Shown here piece after piece: positions 47,573 through 59,357 of a DNA stretch of 64,000 nt; position 1 is the first letter of the stretch, and each line of letters begins with the position of its first letter. Location of the stretch: the NCBI GenBank assembly GCA_028551475.1, contig CM052361.1:14722774-14786773 (forward strand), given 5' to 3'. This stretch comes from Casuarina equisetifolia. Lineage: Eukaryota > Streptophyta > Magnoliopsida > Fagales > Casuarinaceae. Position numbers and translations under genes: made by a program. Below the pieces are notes generated by a model. That model was not told the origin of the DNA. It was given only the letters and a program-made list of their open reading frames with translations, and searched no databases.

Positions 47573-47582
47573 CTTCTTGTTA
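47573..47582 (+). promoter_or_regulatory. CTTC/MYCS-like motif upstream of the VAPYRIN-like gene
   Basis: CTTCTTGTTA matches 9 of 10 positions of the CTTC/MYCS element reported in promoters of mycorrhiza-induced genes. It lies about 800 bp upstream of the start codon. A 10-bp near-match arises often by chance in AT-rich DNA, so this is only suggestive. Confidence 0.2.
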
Positions 47583-48540
47583 TTTGCTTAACGAATGAGT
47601 TGGTTTGTTCCGTGGCATCGGGGCGGGGCGACAGCAGAGCCGAGCAGCATAATTCTAACTAATTCTTCCTACTTTCCATTTGGAGCGATTTGGTTTGACA
47701 ACTGCAATCTTGAGGGTCACCTCAATAAATTTTCCTTTTTCGGGCCTCCTTAGGGAGATCTTCACCTTTCTCAAAACCTTCCCATGGCTTCTTGCTGTTG
47801 TGATTCAGTACATAGGCCAACATAAATACCTAAAACAAATTACATCACTTACTGACATCTTAGTGTGGTGGGAAAGAGCCTCCAATTAAGTCGAGCCTTT
47901 TTTTTTTTCTCAAAATTACTTTCATTCTCTTTCTTTCTTTTTTTCTTTTTTGGCTCCTTTTTCCATTTTTCTTCCCCTTGACATAGCAAAAATTTTAAAT
48001 TTTTTTTGTCACAGTTACAATGTGACAGCGAGGTGAAAACCTTAATTTAGATTTGCATAATTAGACACTTAAGATTAGGTAATACTCAAATATGCTAGAA
48101 ATACTGAGAATTACTCATTTTTTTAATAGATTATTCTTCTTGATTATTATTAATAATTTTTTTATGTGAGACTTAATAATTTTTATTAGGATTGAACTGA
48201 TATCGTCTCGTGTAGAGGGAAACCACAACTTCTTTATCGATCTTAAGGATAGAAAAGTCTACCTACTGACTGCAACTTCATGCCCTGTTAAGTTTTCGTT
48301 TCACAATGACTCGGTAAAGTCGGGGGGACAGATAATGCGCAATACATTGATTGAGCAGAGCTGCATGGCAAGGTTGTGGTAACCATGCCGTCTTGAACTT
48401 GCCCTTTTCCAAGATACATGAATTAAGACTTGTTACAATCCTCTCCTACCTACTAAGACAAAACCTTACAAAATTTTGGAAGACAACTTCAGAGACGTGA
48501 ATATTGACTTGATACACGAACTTTAATATTGGGAGTATGA

Positions 48541-48900
48541 CACAACGACCTTTCATGAAATTAAAGACTGAAGTGAAGTTAATGAATAAAACAAATGAAC
48601 GAAAAAGAGGAAGATTGACAACTCCCTAGCCTAAAGCAAGGAACGTTTTATTTATTTATTTATTTCCCTTGTTTCGATGTTGACAATGATATCTGTGTCC
48701 ATGAGAATTACACATTCTCATCAGTATAATCCAAGAGTCTCGACAATGCTTCATACAAAGTGAATATGCTTGCATTTTGTTTGGGCAGTTCTGGAAGATA
48801 GAATATAACATTGATTGCATTGCATTTATAACCACGCAAGTCACTTGGTTTCTCTTCTTTCCTCCTTCCTTTCCTCAATGGTTTAACCATGAATCATAAA
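48541..48900 (+). repeat. Direct repeat of a low-copy segment, copy 1
   Basis: Shares collinear matches with 51581-51905: 'gaaattaaagactgaagt', 'aacaaatgaac', 'ccaagagtctc' and a 'ttcctttcc...accatgaat' end. Divergence is considerable with several indels. No coding potential is visible in either copy. Confidence 0.65.
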
Positions 48901-50204
48901 GTACAAATATTGATGATAAAGAAAGAAGGATCTCATTGAAGTAGAAAAGAAGAACAAGGCTATTAATGGAGTAATTAGAAAGGCCTATTTACATATAACC
49001 TATTAAGAACAAAAGTCCTAAGAAACAATCCTTAGTTAAAATTTAAAAATAAATTTGTCACATTTAACTCAGGAGCTAACTTTTTTATTAGACTTTAATG
49101 TTTTGAACTAACAATATGGGCTGGCAAAATGGCTAAGCGAGTACAAGTTGTACATCTATGTTCTGGATCATCAATACGGGTCAACAGATTAAGTGGTGCA
49201 GTACGGGTCTAACCAACCTAGTTTCTCTTGTTGTTGGTTTTCTACTTGGGTGGTATCCAAAATGTTTCTTATTAATGTACCTTGTATTTGTATTTATTTA
49301 GAATGTAATGGCCCTCTTTATGGGAGGAGTGTTATTAAGGGTTGGATTGTAACAAATATGTTATTCAATAAGAATACTATTATGATACCATATTCTAAAT
49401 ATTATGATCTAATATTTATGTTGGTAACATTTGTCTTTATGAAGACCTCTACGGTATAGAAATGGAAGTGTCTTGATTCGATGGTTTGAATCTAAGTAAT
49501 ATCTATACATTTAAAACATTTGCTTTAAATGTGTAACCGATATTATATTTAATTCTTGAAGGAAGGTAAACCTCTATATAAAGAGAACCTTTTTTGAATT
49601 CCTTCGTCACATTATTCCTTCTACATTTAGACTATCCCATTGTTTCTTGATTTTTCCTTAGTTTTTCTCTAGAAGTCTTCTATTTAGAGTGACCCTCGTT
49701 AAAGGTTGACTTTCATCATTGAGACCTGAGTGCCAAACAAATTTTTCTTATTTTTCTTTAGGTCCATTACATTAAGCCTATTTATATGGTACCTAAGCCA
49801 AGTAGAATAATTCTAGTTGTGTTCAGCTTTAAGCTTTTTAAGTGTACTTGGCATGCAAAAGAATGTTAAAGAAAAAAGTTTTTTATTGAAAAGAATTAAT
49901 TGGGTAGTATTTAATGGGTTGTGCATTATTAGAACATCACCACAAGGCTGGATATGTGAAGTTTAGTTTGCCCACGATGGCAAACAAAGGTAGATAAGTA
50001 GAAGGGAGTGTAGGACATAAATATTTTATTGTCCAAATTAGGGGTCGAGCTAGATATGCGAAGTGACATGGATGGACTAGCGATGAATTGAAAACAATTC
50101 AATGTGTAATGGCAGAATCATGATATGGTGGAGTCTCAACCAAAAGGGAAGTAGGTGGCGCTTGATTTGGAGATGTGGTCTTTTTGGGATCATTTGGTGG
50201 AAAA

Positions 50205-50590
50205 TGTGTAACTACCTAAGGAGCTGTAGTTGAAAGTGTTGAATTCAGGTCTTCAAAAGGCGATGAGACTGGAAAAAAGAAATTCATATTCATAAGATGC
50301 CGCATTAGGACTCATAAAAAATTTCTTATTAAAAGGATCATATACGAGATAATCCTTTTGTAATATAGTGACCCAATGCAAACACAAAGAGTTGCTTGCT
50401 GGCAAACTTATCCCTATGACCTAATATAGTGACATAGCATTTATTTAAAAAAAATCGAGGATAGTCAACCAAAGGTGGTTGGCCACATAAGATATCATAT
50501 AGCATATGCTATGGCAAAGGTGTGATTAGCAAGCAATTTATCAAATACTTTATTATAAGGATACACTCATCCCACAAGTAAGGAAGAATT
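50205..50590 (-). pseudogene. copia integrase C-terminal fragment
   Basis: Minus-strand text across frames includes LWDECILIIKYLINCLL (about 50575-50525), DILCGQPPLVDYP (about 50495-50457), GHRDKFASKQLF (about 50425-50390) and QKDYLVYDPFNKKFFMSPNA (about 50363-50304). In copia this is the end of integrase leading into the pre-RT linker. Frames change several times. No LTRs or other domains are attached, so it is an isolated relic. Confidence 0.65.
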
Positions 50591-51476
50591 TAAGCCTAAG
50601 CCTAAAACAGCAAAGCCCAAATAACATCAAAAGACAACGATGTTTGCATTATTCAATCACATCTTGCTGGAGTGTGAAAAAAAGACCTTTCATAGAGAAT
50701 TTCATAACAGGCCAAAAAAAAAAAAAAAAGATGTACATGCTGATGAAAAGAACTCAATGTTGTTGTCCAAGCAAACGCGCTTAGCCGATTTACCAAATTG
50801 GGTCGACACCATAATAACGGCTGCTATATAGTAATAAAAGCTTCACTTTCAGAACAAAGTAAAAAACTCCATGTGTCCCGCATAAAGTTGACGAGCCAAA
50901 ACAATGATGCTGCGGGAAGGCGGCACGTGCCAGTTTCGCCCACGGGTAAAACCAAACCTGGGAAACCAAGACCGCGCATTATCTATCAAACAGAATTGAC
51001 AAGATATTGGAACATCAATTAGAGAGATACGAAAATTGGAATCCTGGGATGACCCACACAACTCTCCAAATCATGTAGATTTTATTGCTACAACTCTTAT
51101 ATGTGTATTCGTGATATAGCGGTTTTGCAGAAAGAAATAAGAATTTTGAGATTTAGTTTGGTGTCCAAAAACCAAGGTATACATATTGCCCCCAAAAGAA
51201 GGTAGTTCCACTTTTAACAAATTTTCACACAAAAAGAATTGAAATTTAGAAAAAGGATATAATACTTTTCACTAAATAGTATGAGGCTTTTCAGCACAAA
51301 CTTTACGTGACATTGACTAGGTTGGGATTGTTAAGAACTTTATTCCGTACAACATAATACTATTATACCCATTGCATATGTAAGCATCAGTTTAGAGCAA
51401 AAAGTCAAAAAATGGGGGAAGTCAATAAGTTTGAAGCTTCCAACCTTGTCCCTTAAGTTCATAGAATAGCCAAGCA

Positions 51477-51501
51477 ATATATATATATATATATATATAT
51501 A
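51477..51501. repeat. (TA)n microsatellite
   Basis: About 12 consecutive TA units. Confidence 0.95.
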
Positions 51502-51580
51502 ATCGGTATTAATACATCCCAAGCAAAGAACACTACCTATTCACCAACAAAATAATTTTAAATATTTTAGTTATCCAACG

Positions 51581-51905
51581 TCAACAACCCTTCGTGAAAT
51601 TAAAGACTGAAGTAAAGCTAACGAATAAAACAAATGAACAACAAAGCGCTGGATTGATACCGACCAAGCATGAAGCAAGAAAGGTTTGATTTTGATTTTT
51701 TATTTTCTAACTTATCACAATGTTGAAACTGATATCATTGTGTACATGAGAACCGCATGTTTTCCTTGGTATATTCCAAGAGTCTCTACAAAGCTTCAGG
51801 CAAGATTTGCGATTTCTTAACTTCGCTTGCAATTGTGAACATGCAACTCACTCTGGTTTCTTTCCTTTCCCGTTTCCTCTCATTTAACGGTTACCATGAA
51901 TATTA
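51581..51905 (+). repeat. Direct repeat of a low-copy segment, copy 2
   Basis: Collinear with 48541-48900, about 3.04 kb away, and in the same orientation. Confidence 0.65.
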
Positions 51906-52689
51906 AAGGAATTAATTATTAGGTAGTGTTTAAATGTAGATTTATAAGTTAGTTTTGTTGGTTTGAGTTTGTGTCTACCTACACTAATACTACAACAATG
52001 ACGATAAGGGCAAATCAGAATGTTTTTGTTTGTGCCTTTGCATTTGACGAGGAGTTTTAGCTCAAGTGGGAACAAACAAGCATTCCTATCTATGAAGCGT
52101 GCTTTTAGCTTTTCCCTCCCTTGTAAATGTCATCTTCTATTTTGACTAAGTTTCTCAGGAGCTACCAGTTCCGTTTGCGGCCATATGATGCTTATGAAGT
52201 CATTAGCTTCATTTAGTTTCGCCTTACAAAATTTTGAACTTGTTACTTGCTTCTCAAAATCTTGGTTAACCATGAGAGGAATATATGAATTCCTTCACAT
52301 TATTTTAATGATTGACGAAAAGTAATGAGTTCAAAATAATTCTACATATAGAATATTTGTGCAAAATAATAATAAAAATACAATGCCTTATTATTTATAA
52401 TATTTTTTAAAAATAATATTATATTTCAAGCCAAAACAGCCAAGATCTTGTGAGTCACATGACTTGTGCATGACTTGTTGGAAGAGAAAATTCAGTGCTA
52501 TAGGTTTGTGGGATTGATCAAGTAGTGTTAGGCCTAAGCATGTATATTATGTATATAAATGGGAAAAAAAAGAAGAATTTTGTAGAGGTTCTTATTTGCT
52601 AAAATGTATTAGAGTTGTTTACTAGTTGTAGTGTCCTTTATAATGCTAGAGGTTGATCAATCTCAAATGAGGTCATTGAGGCATGTATT

Positions 52690-54348
52690 TATTCGGTGAA
52701 ACCTTATATGAAAGTGTACATATTGAACAAGTAATACAATGATGAATAAGATATCGTCTCACAGAAATTGATAAATATTAGGCCAATTAATTACTAATAG
52801 TAAATAATTCTTAAAATTTATCTAACAAATTGAAATAGTAAAACATAGATTAAATAACTAAATTTAATCTAAACTTGATAAACAAAGCATATTAATAATT
52901 TTACCTAACTACTAAGTACTAATGTCGATTATTTATGTTTGTAAAATTGATTTTACTAATGTAATAATAAAATTTCTTAATTTATTTATTATCTTATATT
53001 TAGATATAATAAATATACTTAGTTCATTAACTTACTATATCTTTATATATAAATTAAAATAAACTAAGTGTATTAAAATTTATGAATATTTCAAGTTTAC
53101 TTAAAGTTATACAAACCATATGATATATCTCTATCTATATTAATATGTAGTTACACATTATAAGACGCAATTATATATCACTTCCTGTCACTCTTTAGCA
53201 AATAAAATCATTTAAATGGTAACTAATTACTTAAATGCATTATACTCAATAATATATAACTTTATACATATAAAATAACTCACAAAATATCATAATCATA
53301 ACATTCATATTATTATAATTAAGTTATATAGTAGTTCTAACAAAATAGATTAAACCATCATATATATATATACATAAACAAAAATAGTATAAGAATTGAT
53401 CAAAATATTTTGTGAATTAAAACCACCAAAGCTATCACCAAAATGTCTTTAATTTATAAAAATATTACACAAATCTGCACATCATGAGAAGGAAAAGGGG
53501 CTGTCTGAAAGAGGGGCAGAAATCGAGTTGCACATGCTGCCACACACCGTCATCACACACTGCCATGCGTTGTCACACATCGGTGCCATGCACCACCGTA
53601 CGCTGCCATGTGCCGCCGCCATTCTGCACAGAAACCCACTGAAAGGAAGCCCACGATGCCAATCTACCCAAAAGTCAAGCAGATTTGTCGGAAAACGTAC
53701 AGATCTATTGGAAAATAAGCCAAGACGGCGTTCACTGGAAATTGCTCCTCCACCGTCGAAAGCTACACAAAACAAGTCGGAAATTGCTCCTCCTCGTCAT
53801 AAATGCTCAGATCCGGCTAGAAACCGCCCAAATCTAGTAGGAAACGCACAAATTTTGGGTTGTTCGCCAAAAGAGAAAGCTAGGCGATCGGCGACCGTCG
53901 CACTCTCTCTGAGACGCGTGCTGTAGCGAGTCGCCTCTAAGGTCCGGCGAGCTCCTTTACTCCCAGCGCTTTGGCTGGCACACTCTCTCCTTTATTTTGC
54001 TTGTTCAACCAACCCCCTTTCTCTTTGCTCGATAATCGACTCTAGCTACCCAACTCCAGACTGCGACAATCCCCTCTTTTCACACGTGCTTCCTTCTCCA
54101 CTCCTCACAAATCACCTATTTTCTCTTTCTCTTTTCCTTCCGACATGAGTTTTACACATGTAATAAGAAAACATCTTATTTTGCATAATTTACTGCTTCT
54201 TTTCTTTTTTTTTTCTTTCTATTTGGAGTTTGTTATATAAAATAATAAAACTTAAACAACTATAAATAAATATAAATATAATTACAAAAACACTTATCAT
54301 ATATTATCTAAAATGGTTAAAATAACTCTATAAAAAATAAGATTATAA
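52690..54348 (-). mobile_element. Solo Tat/Athila-type LTR (long type), old
   Basis: Plus-strand start TATTCGGTGAAACC (from TGTTCGG), end in a decayed terminal hairpin (about 54322-54346). Flanks GTATT (52685-52689) and GTATC (54349-54353) make a one-mismatch target duplication. At 1659 bp it contains the GC-rich block (about 53480-54090) typical of the long type but is more diverged than the 27064/33812 pair. It interrupts an LTR whose other copy (near 63420-63460) is continuous. Confidence 0.8.
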
Positions 54349-54562
54349 GTATCTCCCTCAAACAAGGTTGAGGTTTAGGTTTCCCTATGATGAGACCCTA
54401 TTTTGGCCATATCCAACCACCATATTGCTCTTACTAATTGTGACAAATCAAATCAAGAATAATTGGTACCAGAATGGTTCTAGGCTGGGGAATTGCCCTT
54501 CCTACTATAAGTTTGATTTGAATAAAAAAGATTTTACAAAGCTTAAGAGAATATGTTGTAGA

Positions 54563-54785
54563 TGTCAAGAATGAAGGTTTGGCTAAAAATCTTAAAACAA
54601 ATTTCATTGATAATCTAACTCATGTACATGAATATGAGAAGCAAGCTTGTGTTTTACTCTGCACAACATGTACAGCAACTCAATATAGTAGAAAAAAGAA
54701 TGAATAAATCTATCTACATGTGGGCCTCAATGGGCTTATACAACTATGGACTATCACTGTTTATAGACAACAATTACTTTTAACA
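54563..54785 (-). repeat. copia 3' LTR
   Basis: 223 bp. The minus-strand start is TGTTAAAAGTAATTG, next to the purine tract read as 'aacttgaggggagat' on the minus strand. Confidence 0.9.
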
Positions 54786-54799
54786 TCTCCCCTCAAGTT

Positions 54800-56463
54800 G
54801 GTAGTTGTTACAAATCATAGACACCCAACTTGCTTATAAGAAAGTGACTTTGTTGGATCCTCAATACCTTTGTCAATAGATCCATTGTCTAATCCCAAGT
54901 GGAGATGTGAGATGTGAGATGTGCGAATTACTTGTGCAGCTATCTTCTTTCTAATAAAATGACGATTGATCTCTATGTTTTTGGCCTTCTTGTACAACAC
55001 AGGGTTCATAGAGATCTTCATTGTTGCTTCCTTGTCACAATACAAGCTAATTGGTCGTAGCAATGGGATGTTAGGTCCCTGAAAAGTCCTAAGAGCCATA
55101 TTATCTCACAGGTGGTGGATGTCATAGCTCTATATTCTGTTTTAGTCGAGGAACGAGATATGGTAGATTGTTTCTTACTTTTCCAAGAGATAAAAGAGTC
55201 TCCAAGCATGATATAGAAACTTGTGGTAGAGCGTCTTCCTATGGGGCATAAGCCATATGTAGCATCACAATATGCACGTAGCTTTAAGTGACTGCCATAT
55301 CGCATTAGTAATCCCTGACCTAGAGATTTCTTAACGTACCTAATAACTCGGAGTGCTACGTCTAGATGAGATTTCCTTCAGATCATATGCATGAATTGAC
55401 TAAGCAATGTAATAGCAAAGCAAATGTTAGGCCTAGTTATAGTGAGATATATTAGTCTACCAACTAATCTCTAATATTTGGTTGCATCCTTATGGGAAGG
55501 ATCCCCTTCCTTGTGAAGGAACTCATCATATTCAGCACTGGTGTATTTGATGTTTTACTCCATGGGGCTGTCAGCAAGCTTACATCTAGACATGTTGTAC
55601 TTTGAAATTAACTCAAGTGCATACTTGTGCTAATTTAGGATGATACCTTTAAGGATTGTGCCATCTAAACTCCCGAGAAGTATTTTACTAGCCCTAAGTC
55701 CTTCATGTGGAAGGTGGAGCATAAATAATTCTTAAGGTTACTGATTTTTACTTCATCACCTCCAGTAATGATCATGTCATCCACATACAAAAAGACAATG
55801 AGAAGGCCTTTACTTGTTGGTTTTAGGAATAGAGAGTAGTCATGCTACGAATGATGAAAGCCAATATGAAGCAAGGCTTTTGTGAACTTATGGTACAATT
55901 GGCAAAAGGCTTGTTTGAGACCATACAAAGAATTCTAGAGCTTACAGACCTTACAAACCTTAGATCCCTTCTTGTGATGAAATCCTTCTAGAAGACGCAT
56001 GTATATGACCGAATCTAAGTCCCCCTCCAAGAACCCATTGTGGACATCCATTTGGTGTAGATCCCAACCATGGATGGTTGCTAAAGCTGTGAGGATTCAG
56101 ACTGTGACTAGTTTTCCAACAAGAGCAAAAGTGTCTTTGTAATCAACTCCATGTTGTTGACTATATCCTTTGGCCACAAGACAAGCCTTGAATCAATCAA
56201 TGGTGCCATCAGTCTTATATTTGATCTTGTACACCCACTTGCTACCTATAGCTCTCTGACCTACAGGTAAAGAAACTATTTCCTATATGTTGTTTAATTC
56301 TAATGCTTTAATCTCCTCAATCATGGCTTCTCTCCATTGAGGGTCTAAGATGGCTTTACTATATGTGGTGGGTTCAACAAGAGTAAAAATAAAACAAATG
56401 AAATGATCATGAATATTAGAAAGTTTATGATGTGAGATGGCATTACATATGGGGTGAGTTGTG
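54800..56463 (-). pseudogene. copia reverse transcriptase and RNase H (broken)
   Basis: Reading down the minus strand: the pre-RT linker HPICNAISHHKLSNIHDHF (about 56455-56399), then the RT start DPQWREAMIEEIKALELN (about 56345-56292). The RT catalytic motif YVDDMIITGGDEVKI follows, with YVDD encoded at 55787-55776. RNase H has LRAYCDATYG (about 55280-55251), SFISWKSKKQSTISRSSTKTE (about 55190-55150) and the terminal region to about 54815 (HLGLDNGSIDKGIED). RT and RNase H together would copy the element's RNA. Several stops and frame changes (for example between 56280 and 55810) make it non-functional. It is continuous with the integrase part beyond 58283 once the nested LTRs are removed. Confidence 0.82.
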
Positions 56464-58100
56464 TGTTGGAAAATAATGTTTTGTTGTGACAAAATATATT
56501 TGTGAATTATCTCTTGAAATATGTTTTTTATAAGTGTAAAAGAAAATCATAAGAAGTAAAAGGTATACGAATTATAATATCAATCAAAGAAAATAGTTAG
56601 GTTCCTACATTTCTTAATATAATGTTATTATATAATGCCTTATTTAATATCATTATATAATGCCTTGAGAAAAGCCTTATTTAAATGATTATAAATATAT
56701 GGTCTATTATATTTGAGAAATATAATACATGCTCTTGTTTGGATGAAGGTACAAGGTGATTAACTCTAGCAAAAACTATCTTGCTGAATCAAGATTATAC
56801 AAGCTAATTAACTAAGAGATTATTAGGGCAAATCATGGTTCTACCAAGAACCTATGTTCTTTATGCTTTCGGCCCGCTTATTATAAGTCTCACAGCCTGC
56901 TCATTATAAGTCTCTCAGCTTGCTTATTATAAGTCTCATGGCATGCTTGTTAAAAGTCTCACGGCATGCTTGTTAAAAGTCTTACGGCTTGCTTATTATA
57001 AATCTCACAACCCACTTATTAAAAGTCTCACGGCATGTCTGTTGGAAGTCTTTCAGCCTACTTGTTATCAGCTCGTATTACTTGAATGAAACTCACCATT
57101 TCATTTAAGCAGCCTTTCTCTTAATATGCTCGCATGGCCACAATGCCCTAACCCCCAATTATGAGCATAAGGTGATTGAGAAAGAGAAAGAGGGAGAAGT
57201 TGCGCCACTCAGGCGATCGAGTCCTCAACGGGAGGATTCTCGAATAGACCAATGTCAGAACAATTAGATTTGTGATTAAGAGTGGAGATGTGAAGCTAAT
57301 TTGAAGGGTGATTTACTATTTTAATGAACAAAAGGCTACATTTAAGGTTTAAATGTTTGAAACCCTAGCTTTAATTTTTCTATTTAAAAAGAGCTATTCT
57401 TTGACAAAGAGGTTAATGATTTATAAGCATCTGAAATTCTCTTTCTTTCAAGAATCATCCTTTGAGCTCACTTGATTAATCATTCAATCTCATTCACTTT
57501 CAATGAAATACAAAGTTATGGTGATATTGTGATTAAACCGTTTATTCTTTGATTTTATCATTCATCATATCTTGTATGACCTTGTTTATGTGCTAATTAC
57601 ATTCAAAATATATATTGCACATAAACATTGTAAGGAATCCAAAACCCTAATTTGCTGTAATTTGGGGATTTCATGATAGGAGCTTTGAACTTTATTATTC
57701 ATACTTGAATAGCTCATTTAATTAGCAATATCCCAAAAACTATTATATTATTTGGAGATTTGCATTTGTACATAATCTTTTGATCATATCTTGTAACTAT
57801 ACTTGAGAATTCCTTTGAGAAGGAATTGCTTGGATTAAGGAGAATGCTTTATTCTAATTTAGTTTGAGTAAAGTAGACTTCAATTGGTTGGATTGAAGGA
57901 GAAAAGGGTGAACGTAGGGCTCAAGGATTAAATGCCAAACAACCGTGGTAAATTTGGTGTTTCTCTTCCTTTTACGTGCTTAAAGCTTACTTGTTGATTG
58001 TTGATAACTATCTAGCTATTGACTTGTTATTAATTCGTTGCCTTACCCCTGAGTTTGATTTGCAATTTTGAAACAAATCAGTGTCTTATTAGCTTGCTAC
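56464..58100 (+). mobile_element. SIRE-like copia LTR nested in the copia element
   Basis: Begins TGTTGGAAAATAATG like the antisense LTR ending at 974. Its later part parallels the solo LTR 1342-3020 ('agtagacttcaattgg', 'accgtg', 'ttggtgtt' near 57880-57965). It includes a ~23-bp minisatellite (56870-57075). The 3' end is uncertain: the expected C-rich block and terminal CA are not clear, and the surrounding copia coding text resumes near 58110. It has no internal region, so it is a solo or truncated LTR. Confidence 0.65.
56870..57075 (+). repeat. ~23-bp minisatellite inside the SIRE-like LTR
   Basis: About eight or nine imperfect copies of a unit like CACGGCATGCTTGTTAAAAG plus TCT. The third position block alternates between TTATTATAAGTCT and TTGTTAAAAGTCT. 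I see no such array in the 1342-3020 relative. Confidence 0.85.
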
Positions 58101-58109
58101 TTTTCTTGC

Positions 58110-58282
58110 CATAGCCATGTGAATTGTATGAACTTCTAGAATCATTTTAGACAAAAAAAATTGTAAGTGAACCAAGGTCTTACAGAGAAGTGTCAAGGGG
58201 TGGCGAAAGTATTAGAAACAGAGCATAAGTCTCTAGATGTGTAATCAAACGGAAAGATAGACTCATGGAAGATAACATCACG
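58110..58282 (-). pseudogene. copia integrase-RT linker fragment
   Basis: Minus-strand text at the nested-LTR boundary reads RDVIFHESIFPF across the 58283-59352 insertion, the conserved copia motif after the integrase. It continues for about 40 weakly conserved residues to near 58110. Confidence 0.7.
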
Positions 58283-59352
58283 TGATAACTCTATTTTTAT
58301 AGAGTTATTTTACCTATTTTAAAGTAATAAATAATATAGTGTTTATGAAAAAATATTTAAATTCATCTTTATTTAGTTAAATTTGTCTTGTTTTTGTAGC
58401 ATAAAGAGGCATAAAGAAAAAGAATAAGCATAGAGAACTTGATGTTTATTATATGACAAAATACGATTAAAACCCACTTCTAAACCTGAACCCCATTTAA
58501 GAGAAAAGAATAGGCAAAAATAAGAGAGGAGAAAATTGAGCATAACTCAAGAGAAAGGCCAAGAATTCAAGGTTTTCTTGAAGAAAAGACAAAAAAGGTG
58601 ACATACTTCTTGTTCTTGGATTCTAGATCCCTTCTTTATTTCCTATTATTGTTTTTTCTCATTATTTCTTTATGTTTTAGTTTACTTTTGTTAGAGTTAC
58701 AATGGAACCTAGTTATGATGGTATGAATCTTATGATTGTTATGTTTTGCAAGATTTTGTTTATGTGAAGTTACATGTTATTGTATTTAATGCTTTTAAAT
58801 GATTAGCTATCACTTGAATGATTTGATTTGCATGTTTGAGACAAACAGGAGATGATATGTAGCTGTTTCTTGTAATGTGTAATCATAAATTAAATATGGA
58901 TAAACATATACCATATTGTTTGTATGACTTTTGGTATAAACCGGGAATCTTCATAGATCCTAATGCATTTAGTTTGTTTCAATTCACATATAGAGATATA
59001 GTGAATTAATGAACTAAGTAGGTTTACTATACTTAGATATAGGATAATAAATAAATTAGGAAGTTCTGCTATCATATAGATATTATCCCTTTTACAAGCA
59101 TAAATAATCAATATTAATACCTAGTAGTTATGGTGACATAATATACTCTAATATATTTTATGTATTTAGTTTTCTTAAATTTAGTTAATTAATCTATCAT
59201 TTATCATTTGGATTTCTTAGATAAATTTTAGGAGTTATTCACCATCAATAATTAGTTGGTTTAGTAACCATCAGTTTCTGTGGGAAGATATTTTTTTTAT
59301 CATTATATTACTTGTTTGATATATTTACTTATATTTAGAATTTCACCGAACA
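58283..59352 (+). mobile_element. Solo Tat/Athila-type LTR (short type)
   Basis: Starts TGATAACTCTAT with a perfect 10-bp-arm hairpin (58285-58308), ends TTTCACCGAACA. Perfect duplication TCACG at 58278-58282 and 59353-59357. It is 1070 bp. Removing it restores the copia RDVIFHE motif. The well-preserved ends suggest it is among the later insertions. Confidence 0.93.
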
Positions 59353-59357
59353 TCACG

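Larger units (their letters stand above)
46768..50204. other. Upstream region of the VAPYRIN-like gene and intergenic DNA
   Basis: The 5' leader and promoter of the VAPYRIN-like gene should lie from 46768 upward. A TC-rich tract (47206-47230) and poly-T/TC runs (47898-47960) are present. No other gene is supported; short frames (47680-47889, 49193-49459) lack known motifs. Two segments here recur about 3 kb downstream: 47087-47111 at 49920-49944, and about 48541-48900 at 51581-51905. Confidence 0.5.
50591..52476. other. Gene-free intergenic DNA
   Basis: Contains a poly-A run (about 50713-50729), a TA dinucleotide repeat (about 51477-51501) and the second copy of the low-copy segment (51581-51905). 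The short GC-richer stretch 50880-51000 has frames on both strands without known motifs. Confidence 0.5.

Noticed and set aside
56870-57075. Regular short repeats as a CRISPR array
   Set aside because: Units are contiguous with no unique spacers and lie within a plant LTR.
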